Shown here: positions 56,596 through 64,000 of the stretch, one piece after another
Numbering within the stretch: position 1 is the stretch's first letter
Layout: every line of letters starts with the position of its first letter
Assembly: GCF_032854445.1 (NCBI RefSeq)
Contig: NC_088305.1
Span: forward strand, 5,521,606-5,585,605
Reading direction: 5' to 3'
Origin: Liolophura sinensis
Taxonomy: Eukaryota; Mollusca; Polyplacophora; Chitonida; Chitonidae
Length of the DNA stretch: 64,000 nt
Program-made: the position numbers and the translations under genes
Notes under the pieces: generated by a model
Seen by the model: only the letters and a program-made list of their open reading frames with translations
Database searches by the model: none
Told to the model about the DNA's origin: nothing

Positions 56596-59500
56596 CTTTA
56601 TTTTCAGTTAACTTCTCAAATTATCTCCACAACAAAGGTTTTGTTAAATCTGAGTTAAAACAAATACACACTTATACCCATTGTATCATAAAAGTAAATT
56701 CTGCGCTGCAATTCTTCTGGTTTTTTAGGACAGATATTAGTAGTGCTGAATTACATTTCCCTCCCAGTTTTTAGAAAAAGTAAAGATTTGAAAACGTGGT
56801 TCATTAGATGGGCTAACCATGTGAAAAATGGAAACTGAATATTCCTGCTGCAATTACATGTATATTGGATAAAAAGAGCAGACTAGGTCTCCCAAAAATT
56901 AGAAGAGTTGGGTTATATGATATATATATTTATTTATATGATCAATTGGTGTTTTACGCCATTCTCAGGAGTATTCTACTAATACGATAGCGGTCAGCAT
57001 TATGGCGGGAGAAAACTGCTGTAATTATAAGATTTTATGGAAAATTAAAAAAAATTTAGGCACTTAAAATAATTAATTTTCTTTTGTTACACTAGCACTT
57101 GTCACACCGTACTGTTTGGTCCTCAAACTTGTCTTAGCCAAGGGGAACCGTAACACTCATCAAATAAATTTTTCTGACAAACCAACTGATTTGAACTACT
57201 GTAAACTCTTCAGCCTTTTCAAATGTTTGCAAGGTGTTCATTCCAGCATATTCTGAAGGCAATATTCTGCATGGACTGATAAAATTATACTTTCTGTGAA
57301 GCCCTGAAATAGGCCAATCCAACCAATGTAGTTTTGTCTCCAAAATCAACTTCAAAATGTGCATAAATTTCATTGCTAACTGCTCTTTCATACAATTAGG
57401 ATTAGGGTACACGAACATTCGTCAATACAGATACTGATCATCCATCAGTTGTACGCGCTTGTATTATTTATTTATTTGATTGGTGTTTTACGCCGTACTC
57501 AAAAATATTTCACTTATACGACAGTGGCCAGCATTATGGTGGGAGGAAACCCACGACCATCCGCAGGTTGCTGGCAGACCTTCCCATGTACGGCCGGAGA
57601 GGAAGCCAAGCATGAACTGGACTTGAACTCACGGCGACCACATTGGTGAGAGACTCCTGGGTCATTACCCTGTGCTAGCGCGCTAACCAATTGAGCCGTG
57701 GAGGCCCCTCCCTTGTATTATGACACTCTTGATTGTAATTGACTGCTTTGGTGGCTTAATGATTGGAGCATCTGCCTCGAAGTCGGTAGACCTGGGATCA
57801 AACCCGAGTAGGATTGTACCAAAGACTTCAAAAACGGTGACTGAGCGGTTACAGCAAATAAATATGACTGGTTGGCATGGTGTCAGTATGATGTGACTCG
57901 GTGGGGTGGCATGTATGGTGTCTATGGCATGACACTTCAGTGTCGGCAGCACTTTAGGGGTATGGACTCGCCCTGCCACAAGAAGACAGTTTGGGCACAT
58001 CTAATTAATGATTCCTCGTTGTCATATGACTGGAAAATTGTTGAGTGTGGCGTAAAACCCCAAGCGTTCATTCATTTTTCTCTGAATTGTAACTATCTAC
58101 ATGTATATTTATTTGCCATTAGTTTATGATGGGCATATAGTGAAGGTTTGACAAAGGATCCTTACAAGAGCGATATCCTGTCCGTCAATCTTAATGCAGC
58201 CACTCTCAACATCGTAGAAACGAAACAGCAGACGAATAATGTGCTCTTACCGCTGCCCGAATGGCCAACCTGTACAAAACAGAAGTTACAATCTGATACA
58301 CAAACAAGCAGGAGACTTATTTAATGGACTGGCTCAGTATTATATACACACTGTAACCATGGTAATAACAAACAAGACATGCATCAGGTGAGCCCATCAG
58401 GTGGGCCCACTATAACCAGGCGGCTGTCTCACTGCAAACAAATTCATAAAAAAACATGTATGAGTCCTTTCTGATTGACAACTTAACCTTTTCCACTAAC
58501 GATTCTTCCCAAACCCATTCTAAAACAGACAAGAAATTTTTTCTAAAAAAAAAACAAAAAACACACCACTTATCACTCTTGGTGATTGATAATTTAATAT
58601 TACACAACTGAGACTCTAGGTCCATTCTTAAAATACATCAAACGGTTATTTCTTCTCCTTTTATGCAGAACAGAACAGACACGCATTTTTCCTGCATCGA
58701 AGGCTCTTGGAATCTGCATATTACCCTGTGGCCTGTGACATAGAATCAAGATACTTAAATGTCTCCTAATGTCAGATATCTACTAATTTGTATCCTACCA
58801 AATACTTCCTTTGTGCTGAACACAACACAACATTGAAAAACTGAAAACAAACCTACAAAAATCAGGGCCCATGACAGACAAATGGCAGAATGGACTACAT
58901 GTAATCTTTTTTGTACATACCAAGGCAAAGGTTTCCCCCGAGTTCACCTTGAAGTTCACTCCCTTCAAAACTTTTTTCCTGAAAAAAGAAAGAACTTTTG
59001 TAAGTCTGAAAGTTTTCCACATTTATAATAAACACACACTGAATTATGCTGTTTTTTTTTGTATCAGAAGGCAAAATAATCATAATTTATAAAGCAACAT
59101 ATGCAACTAACCTACAGTAGTAACCTATGACATAAAAACGGGGGCCTCCTGGGCCTAGTGGTTGACAGGCTAGTGCGGAACAATGACCCAGAAGCGTCCA
59201 GCTTATGCTGACTTCCTGTCCTGACATATGCGGGAAAACCTGCCAGAAAGACTCATTTTCCCCCCCATCATAAAGCCATTGTGTAAGTGAACTATTCTTC
59301 AGTATGGTGTAAAACAGTAACCAGATAAATAAATAAAAATGACATAAAAAAAGAGTGAGACTTTTATGCTCCAGAACATTCCAGATGGCACTCATGTTCA
59401 TGTATGGAAATAACCAGGCCTGGAGCAGATTACCACACCTACAGGTCATGTGTCATGTTTTGTGGTTTTACATCCTTGTGTGTTTACATGATGACATGAT

Positions 59501-62500
59501 CGTGCAGGACAACTGGCTGCTAATGGTCGTTCAGCCACCCCACGCTGCGCATGGTTTGCTTGGAGACAATGAAAGCAGTGGATGGTGTGACTGGATTGTT
59601 TGTCTGGTCTTACGTTCATTATACCACCCCACGCTGCGCATGGTTTGCCTGGAGACAATGAAAGCAGTGGATGGTGCGACTGGATTGTTTGTCTGGTCTT
59701 ACGTTCATTATACCACCCCACGCTGCGCATGGTTTGCTTGGAGACAATGAAAGCAGTGGATGGTGCAACTGGATTGTTTGTCTGGTCTTACGTTCATTAT
59801 ACCACCCCACGCTGCGCATGGTTTGCTTGGAGACAATGAAAGCAGTGGATGGTGCGACTGGATTGTTTGTCTGGTCTTACGTTCATTATACCATTGATTA
59901 ATCTGTGAGAAGTGGGACAGCAGGTTACAATGCAGTGTATTGCCAAAGGGTGGTGGTTAACCCTGGGTGTTCTGCTTTCTTCCACCCAAACAAAAAAATA
60001 TGGGGCCTCTGTGGCCGAGAGGCTGTTAGCACGCCAGCACAGGGCAATAACCCAGAAGCCTCTTACCAATGCGGTAAATGTGAGTTCAAGTCTAGTTCAT
60101 TCTGGCTTCCTCTCCAGCCTTACGTGGGAAGGTCTGCCAGCCACCTGCGGATGGTCGTGGGTCTCCTCTGGGCTCAGCCCAGTTTCCTCCCACCATAATG
60201 CTGGCCGCCGTGGTATAAGTGAAATATTCTTGAGTATGGCATAAAACACCAATCAAATAAATAAACAAATCAAGAAACAGTCAGTCATGATAAAAGTCCA
60301 AAATTCTTGAGAATGATGTTAATCAATAAATCAATCAATCACTGGCTGAAATTGACTCCCTTTCGATCAATAAAGCACTTTTTCAGTGGAATTTATGCAT
60401 ACAATTATTAAGAAAATGACACTAAAACTTATTTGCTCGTATCACTAAAGATGCGAGCTTCAAAACACTGTGCAGATTATTTCCGTTCACCCCCACAGTT
60501 CTCTCAGCATGTTTCAAAATATTGGTTGCATTGGTGGTTGAAAAAGTTGAAGAATTAAGGTGCATGGATATGTAGTTGTTAGGAGATTAGCTACCACTTT
60601 ATCAAGAGATTAGCTACCACTTTATCAGGAGATTAGCTTCCACGTTATCAGGAGATTAGCTACCACTTTATCAGAACATTAGCTACCATTTTTTCAGGAG
60701 ATTAGCTACCACTTTATCAGGAGATTAGCTACCACATTATTGGGAGATTGGCTACCACGTTATCGGGACATTAGCTACCACTTTATCATGAGATCAGCTA
60801 CCACTTTATCCTCACGCTGACTACTCACTCTGGTTCATAACGGAAGTGAACATCATTGAACTCTATCACACCATGTTTGATATCCAGAGGCTGGCGTCGG
60901 GGATGTCCCTTGACCTGAACAGGAAAAAACACTACTGTTATTATTCTAACTTCTGAGATAACTGATCTGCTCTTAGCCAACATGCGTGTACTTTAAATAG
61001 GAATGCACAGAACTGCCCATTCCAACATGGTTAGTCTACCCACTGAACAAGATATACATTTCCTTTCTTGTCCCAAAAACTAATAGAGAAATTTAAAATT
61101 TTACTTTCAGCCCTATTAATATGTGTACTAAAATTTCGAAGAATTACAGTATATGCTGACCATGCACTTTTAATACCTGACATACACACACTCATTTTAA
61201 CCTCGGATGCACACCTGTATTTAAACTCAGATTTGTACACCCAAAGATCAGGAGAAAATCTGAATCAGACTTTAGTCTTTAAACTGGAAAGAAAAAGTAA
61301 GAATAATTTGTGGGAAAAGCAGATTGGCAATTTTTTTATTGAAGACATATTTACATGATTGGAAAGCCTTGAAAAACAGGGAAAATCACAGAAAAACATC
61401 ACGATCAGACAAAATATTTATTATTATTTCATTTATGAATTTTTTACTGCCTGTAAAACACAACATAAAATCTGTGTCGCTTATAAAGGTAATGATAAAA
61501 CCTATTTGTCTCCCTTCACCTCACCACACAGGTAAGTTTCCATGGTAACCAGTAACTCACCTCTTGATCTTGATCCAGGAGGTCAAACATGTTCTCCATG
61601 TCTATGAATGCCTGCTGAATCATCCTAGATACAACAACAACAACCTGTGATTATACCGTAACCATGGAAATTCTTCTAGAATTTCGGGACACTCCAGAAA
61701 TTCGGACACTCTTGATCATCCTCAAAAAAAAGGCCCAGGTATTTAACCTTCTGATCCCAGGATCACGAAGCGATCCTAGACTAAAGTCAAAATTTCAATC
61801 ACTAAATTTGCTATGTTCATTTCTGTCATTTTAGCTGAAAAAACCAGAAATTACACTGTCATGCCGTGTTTCAACCTTCTTACCTAAGAAATATACATTT
61901 TAACGTGATTTGAAATTTTGACTTAAGTCTAAGATAGCTTCATGATCCCGGGACCTGAGAACACCACTTCAGAGCAGCTGTGCACATGATTTTATGAAGT
62001 CAAAGTGCGCATCAACAGACAGGGAGAGTTCAGGAATTTTTGTATTTCCTTTGTTTCTATGAAGATTATGATCCCTTATGTCAACCATTATATACATGTA
62101 CTCGTTACTCAGTGCTTGTTTTTCTATGTAGCATGCAGTGCCAACCAACATATACGCTGTGCTGCCTCAAGGGGACACCAGACATGACACCCCACCCACT
62201 GTCAGTATACCTACATTGCGTCAACCATTTCCTCACACAAAACAATGGGTACCTCTACTTATTTTGGGTAAAGCTGTATGTAATGAGAGGACATGCTTCA
62301 TTCAAAGTTTAAGCACTTGCCACTGTATATCTATATATATTGTTTTCAAAATCTTGTTGCAAGTGGTTTACACAATTCAAAATTACCATGTTCTTCGACG
62401 TATATGCAATGTAATATATTGTTTCAAATCTTTTAGTGTCTGAGGGCCTCAGGGTAGATCAACCCAGTGTTGACTGAGTATACGCACTGTATTTTACCCT

Positions 62501-63375
62501 CCTAAATAAAGCCATTATTATTATTATTTGTTGTAAAATGCTTGGTTTTATATCACTAATATGCATGTACATGCAAGATGTGTTAACAAGGGAAGACTGA
62601 AGTGCTAAGCTCGGAAAATGCACCAAAAGTAAAATTTCAAGGCCTTTATTTGCCTGTATTTCGCGTGTATTTTTACCACTTAAGTAAATTAATGACCTAA
62701 AACGTCAACCTCGAATTTGGGAGACTTGGTACCACGCCCGGGACTTTAAAAATGGAAAATATACTTCTCGCTGCCTCGATTGGCACTCAGCACTGAGAAG
62801 TTAGAGTAAAGGAAACTTTTTAGCCCAGTGTCAGTATAATGTGACTGAGTGGGGTGTCTTGTTTGGTGTCTTCAGCATAATACTTCTAAGGCGGCAGCAC
62901 TTTGGCGGCATGGATTCGACCTGCCACAAGAAGACACAGTATACATGTATGTACACATACCTAACGACTCCATTGACACACCTAAAAATTGTTAAGTTAA
63001 CGTAAAACCCCCAGAATATATATATACATACCGCTACATTTGCCTCTAAAAATGCATTTTTTCAGGCAAAGTTTGGCGCATTTACAGTATATTTTTATTT
63101 TCAAACCTAATCTTCTCTTTCATTTTCTGAGGTTGGCCTAGTGACTTGCCTAACACCCACCTGTAATAGGTACCTAGCCAGTTGAGTGGGGTGTACAGCT
63201 GCATCATGTACGTTAGGAACAGTACGAAGTCACCCACGTTGAGTTTGAGGTCGCCCAGGGAGTGGACCACCGCCCAGGCACACAGCATGGAGCCTGCTAA
63301 CAGGCCCCCCGTTATAACAACATTCTGAGCCGTGTTTAACAGATTCAGAGAGGCCGTTGACTTCCACTCAGCAGC
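48472..63375 (-). CDS. ABCB6: ABCB6/HMT-1-like ABC half transporter, C-terminal half (10 exons, 5' end outside the window)
   Basis: Minus-strand exons 63161-63375, 61561-61624, 60829-60914, 58921-58978, 58166-58269, 56084-56157, 52952-53052, 50765-50877, 49731-49894 and 48472-48616 chain with matching phases into about 374 residues. The first encodes late membrane helices ([38 protein letters not shown]). The rest form one complete nucleotide-binding domain: Walker [11 protein letters not shown]-loop [10 protein letters not shown], signature [13 protein letters not shown], Walker B IVLLDEATSALDT, H-loop IVAHRLS. The tail ([18 protein letters not shown]) is acidic. The family (ABCB6, C. elegans HMT-1) moves porphyrins or metal-conjugates across mitochondrial, endolysosomal or plasma membranes as homodimers. 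The Walker A exon is one base short (see finding); all other exons are intact. Confidence 0.93.
49085..49315 (-). mobile_element. SINE family 2 copy
   Basis: GCTTCGGGTTTAACGTTGTA, CAATTTTTCACTCGTATG, CATGCCGAAGACACCAGACA and CTAACTGCTGAGCGCCAAGC. In an ABCB6-like intron. Confidence 0.8.
49338..49512 (-). mobile_element. SINE family 1, head-truncated
   Basis: TTTGATTGGTGTTTTACGCC, TTCACTTATACGATGGTGGC, CATCCGCAGGTTGCAGGCAG to GAGGAAGCCAGCATG. Confidence 0.88.
49731..49894 (-). CDS. ABCB6: ABCB6-like exon: D-loop and H-loop
   Basis: [20 protein letters not shown], then [20 protein letters not shown] and [15 protein letters not shown]; acceptor TTGGCAG/GCC, donor GGAAC/GTGAGT. His of the switch loop (VAHRLS) is present. 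Confidence 0.93.
49895..50764 (-). other. ABCB6-like intron with MITE-like remnant
   Basis: About 50195-50430 shares GACTAAAGTCTACAACAG and TCGTGATCCCAGGG with the MITE-like family ends (44918-45132 and 61753-61955). Nothing else is recognised. Confidence 0.5.
50765..50877 (-). CDS. ABCB6: ABCB6-like exon: ABC signature and Walker B
   Basis: [20 protein letters not shown] then [17 protein letters not shown]. Acceptor TTGACAG/AA, donor GATGAG/GTACTT. Confidence 0.94.
50949..51007. repeat. (TA)n microsatellite
   Basis: About 29 TA units. Confidence 0.98.
51300..51445. repeat. About 145-bp near-perfect palindrome centred on ATGATCAT
   Basis: The left arm (ACCATAAATACTGTTC ... GGTGGAAATGATCAT) and right arm (ATGATCATTTCTACC ... 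GAACAATATTTATGGT) pair with no spacer. The outer parts TACAGTGTAGGTTGA / TCAACCTACATTGTG also pair. A non-coding foldback or MITE. Confidence 0.88.
51446..52515. other. ABCB6-like intron, no feature recognised
   Basis: Contains a 105-codon plus ORF (52226-52543), antisense to the gene, with no motif; considered chance. Confidence 0.45.
52517..52625. repeat. 20-bp tandem repeat, about 5-6 units
   Basis: GTGTTAATTGTGATGATATG, with TTCATT variants. Confidence 0.92.
52952..53052 (-). CDS. ABCB6: ABCB6-like exon: helical subdomain start
   Basis: [20 protein letters not shown] then [13 protein letters not shown]. Acceptor TCTCAG/G, donor AACA/GTAAGT; 101 nt. Confidence 0.93.
53238..55643. repeat. 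65-bp satellite-like array, about 37 units, 2.4 kb
   Basis: Unit contains CACTTATTCCCACCAAGGCC, CAGAGTGAGGGAGTCTACAA and CCACACAACACGGCACCATC. Units are nearly identical, differing mainly at AAGACC/AACACC and at CGGCACC/CGCCACC/CGGAACC/CCGAACC. A few 1-bp deletions occur (for example near 54901). It lies in an ABCB6-like intron, starting about 185 bp beyond exon 52952-53052. Confidence 0.98.
55644..56083. other. ABCB6-like intron
   Basis: No further feature is recognised. Confidence 0.45.
56084..56157 (-). CDS. ABCB6: ABCB6-like exon: Q-loop
   Basis: [20 protein letters not shown] then NADI. Acceptor TATAG/GTC, donor ATCAA/GTAAGA; 74 nt. Confidence 0.93.
56158..56920. other. ABCB6-like intron with (TA)n at 56541-56591
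   Basis: AT-rich. TTATATATA tract flanked by AAAGT/AATAACTTT. No gene is recognised. Confidence 0.5.
56925..57015 (-). mobile_element. SINE family 1 3' fragment
   Basis: AATTGGTGTTTTACGCCATT, CTAATACGATAGCGGTCAGC and ATTATGGCGGGAGAAAACTG. Confidence 0.8.
57468..57711 (-). mobile_element. SINE family 1, nearly full length with 10-bp target-site duplication
   Basis: TTATTTGATTGGTGTTTTAC to ATTGAGCCGTGGAGGCCCCT, with a small internal deletion (the CCGGGCAGAGCCC part). Flanks CTTGTATTAT at 57458-57467 and 57712-57721. Confidence 0.92.
57740..58070 (+). mobile_element. SINE family 2, full length, plus orientation
   Basis: tRNA-like head TTGGTGGCTTAATGATTGGA (A box) and CTGGGATCAAACCCGAG (B box), body GTGTCAGTATGATGTGACTC, 3' end TCATATGACTGGAAAATTGT and GGCGTAAAACCCC with a (CATT)n-like tail. 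Confidence 0.88.
58166..58269 (-). CDS. ABCB6: ABCB6-like Walker A exon, 104 nt, one base short
   Basis: Acceptor TTTTGTACAG/GTT, donor GCTCTT/GTAAGG. It begins VGHSGSGKS in frame, then after AGCAC the expected [20 protein letters not shown] follows in the next frame. An intact exon would be 105 nt with phase 0 at both ends, so one base is missing near 58240-58242. Could be a sequencing or assembly deletion, or a null allele. Confidence 0.9.
58921..58978 (-). CDS. ABCB6: ABCB6-like exon: strand before Walker A
   Basis: [19 protein letters not shown]. Acceptor CTTTTTTCAG/G, donor GCCTTG/GTATGT; 58 nt. Confidence 0.92.
59139..59338 (+). mobile_element. SINE family 1, shortened, with 12-bp target-site duplication
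   Basis: CGGGGGCCTCCTGGGCCTAG (head) to GTAAAACAGTAACCAGATAA and an (AAAT)n tail. Flanks ATGACATAAAAA at 59127-59138 and 59339-59350. The body is diverged, with the B-box region deleted. Confidence 0.88.
59530..59892. repeat. 90-bp tandem repeat, 4 units
   Basis: Unit with CCACGCTGCGCATGGTTTGC, CTGGAGACAATGAAAGCAGT and TTGTTTGTCTGGTCTTACGT. Units are about 97-99% alike. A length of 90 keeps ORFs open on both strands; none is a gene. Confidence 0.96.
60002..60265 (+). mobile_element. Full-length SINE family 1, plus orientation
   Basis: GGGGCCTCTGTGGCCGAGAG (A box) ... TGTGAGTTCAAGTCTAG (B box) ... CCTGCGGATGGTCGTGGGTC ... GGCATAAAACACCAATCAAA with an (AAAT)n tail. No convincing target duplication. 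Confidence 0.9.
60580..60812. repeat. 23-bp tandem repeat next to an ABCB6-like donor, about 10 units
   Basis: Unit AGGAGATTAGCTACCACTTT plus ATC. On the transcribed (minus) strand the array begins about 17 nt after the donor of exon 60829-60914. Confidence 0.95.
60829..60914 (-). CDS. ABCB6: ABCB6-like exon: linker into the nucleotide-binding domain
   Basis: [20 protein letters not shown] then DVHFRYEP. Acceptor CTGTTCAG/GTC, donor CCAGA/GTGAGT. Aromatic Tyr of the A-loop (FRYEP) is present. Confidence 0.92.
60915..61560. other. ABCB6-like intron, no feature recognised
   Basis: Overlapping ORFs (61031-61240 minus, 61068-61358 plus) have no motif. Confidence 0.45.
61561..61624 (-). CDS. ABCB6: ABCB6-like exon: end of the membrane domain
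   Basis: [20 protein letters not shown] then E, the ABCB6-family '[11 protein letters not shown]' coupling segment. Acceptor ATCCTAG/G, donor AAGAG/GTGAGT. Confidence 0.93.
61753..61955. mobile_element. MITE-like element with about 40-bp terminal inverted repeats, best copy
   Basis: The left end CCCAGGATCACGAAGCGATC with CTAGACTAAAGTCAAAATTT pairs with the right end AAATTTTGACTTAAGTCTAA with GATAGCTTCATGATCCCGGG. About 200 bp, no ORF. Related copies at 44918-45132 and about 50195-50430. Confidence 0.85.
62130..62250 (-). mobile_element. SINE family 2 fragment
   Basis: GGGGACACCAGACATGACAC and CACTGTCAGTATACCTACAT match the body of family 2. In an ABCB6-like intron. Confidence 0.6.
62251..62724. 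other. ABCB6-like intron, no feature recognised
   Basis: AT-rich; nothing seen. Confidence 0.45.
62725..63015 (+). mobile_element. SINE family 2 copy
   Basis: TTGGTACCACGCCCGGGACT, GTGTCAGTATAATGTGACTG, GCGGCAGCACTTTGGCGGCA and TTAACGTAAAACCCC. Confidence 0.8.
63161..63375 (-). CDS. ABCB6: ABCB6-like exon: late transmembrane helices
   Basis: [20 protein letters not shown], then two hydrophobic segments ([37 protein letters not shown]) and LGTYYR. Acceptor TCCCCAG/GCT, donor TACAG/GTGGGT. The most 5' exon visible; 63376-64000 holds only repeats. Confidence 0.93.
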
Positions 63376-63439
63376 CTGGGGACAGGAAAATATCAACATT
63401 GTTGAAACATGATCGTGCAGGTTTCAACTTTGGTTTTAA

Positions 63440-63610
63440 TTTAATTATTTATTTATTTGATTGTTGTTTAATATTGCAGCAGCCAGTGGATAGATGTTGG
63501 TTTAATGGCCTCCCCTGGAGCCTGCTGGTTTCCGCTTACTGTAATGCTTGCCATCATTGTATAAGTGAAAAATTCTTGAGTACAGTGTAAACCACCAGTC
63601 AAGTAAATAA
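63440..63610. mobile_element. Two abutting SINE family 1 fragments in opposite orientation
   Basis: 63440-63475 is a minus-orientation tail (TTTATTTGATTGTTGTTTAA). 63500-63610 is a plus-orientation 3' half (TGTATAAGTGAAAAATTCTT, GTGTAAACCACCAGTCAAGT). Confidence 0.7.
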
Positions 63611-63699
63611 TTTAAAAATACCATGCTCAATAGTTTTTCATTTTAATATAAGAGTCATCTTCGTGAGCGGAGGAAAATGAAGTACCAACAACCAAACAG

Positions 63700-63905
63700 G
63701 ACCAACTGTATTGTTTCACTAACATGACAGTGGCTAGCATTATGGTGGGAGGACACTAGGCAGACTTTGGAGGAACCCTCCACCATTCACAGGTTGGCTG
63801 GCAGACCTTCCAATGTACCAAGTACAACCAGAGAAGAAGCAAAGAATGAGCTGGGCTTCGAAACTCGCCAAACTGCATTGTTGAGATACTCCTGGGTCAT
63901 TGGGC
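63700..63905 (-). mobile_element. SINE family 1, diverged
   Basis: GACAGTGGCTAGCATTATGG, CACCATTCACAGGTTGGCTG and GATACTCCTGGGTCATTG. The 3' tail is missing. Confidence 0.75.
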
Positions 63906-64000
63906 AATTTCAGAGATTTTAGGAAACAAATTTCTCCAAGAGAAAGTTAACCTACTACATGCACATAGACTACATGTATGAAACTCAGGATGGATTTCTA

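Noticed and set aside
58235-58262. Donor-like GGCAGCG/GTAAGA inside the Walker A exon as the true exon end
   Set aside because: It would cut the conserved ATP-binding loop, and the following sequence is clearly coding ([17 protein letters not shown]).

Overview
The window is eukaryotic: spliced genes with GT-AG introns, low gene density, abundant tRNA-derived SINEs, minisatellites and (TA)n tracts, plus a 200-N scaffold gap. The SINE families (3' ends reading ...TTACGCCGTACTCAAGAAT... and ...TACGACGTTAAACCCC...) and the gene set point to a marine lophotrochozoan, most likely a mollusc. The species cannot be named from the sequence.

Layout. (1) 659-6538, plus strand: a glycine N-acyltransferase-like (GLYAT/GNAT) gene, cut at its 5' end, four exons visible. 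(2) 10341-41598, plus strand: a tandem family of three small EF-hand (calmodulin-like) genes sharing one three-exon plan (exon 2 is 95 nt in both copies that have it). Copy A (10341-26444) has a 14-kb first intron and two compensating indels in exon 3. Copy B (32476-about 35419) is a pseudogene. Copy C (37121-41598) is intact, 161 aa with four EF-hands. (3) 43-47.7 kb: gene-poor, with a 32-bp minisatellite and the N gap. (4) 48472-63375, minus strand: the C-terminal half of an ABCB6/HMT-1-like half transporter, ten exons covering the last membrane segments and the whole nucleotide-binding domain. One exon, the Walker A exon, is one base short and breaks the reading frame.

The most unusual feature is how tandem repeats relate to splice sites. 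In EF-hand gene C the exon 2/intron 2 donor junction has been amplified into about 20 copies of a 22-bp repeat. In pseudogene B the exon 1/intron 1 junction has been amplified independently into about 23 copies of a 35-bp repeat. In the GLYAT-like gene, a 112-nt exon sits between two large arrays of the same 48-bp minisatellite in opposite orientation, an arrangement expected to fold the pre-mRNA around that exon. An ABCB6 intron holds a 2.4-kb, very uniform 65-bp array.

Several palindromic or foldback elements, a MITE-like family with about 40-bp terminal inverted repeats, and SINEs with intact target-site duplications complete the picture. The genes show no obvious joint pathway; their adjacency looks incidental except for the EF-hand tandem family. 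Most long ORFs in the region are artefacts of repeats whose unit length is a multiple of three.
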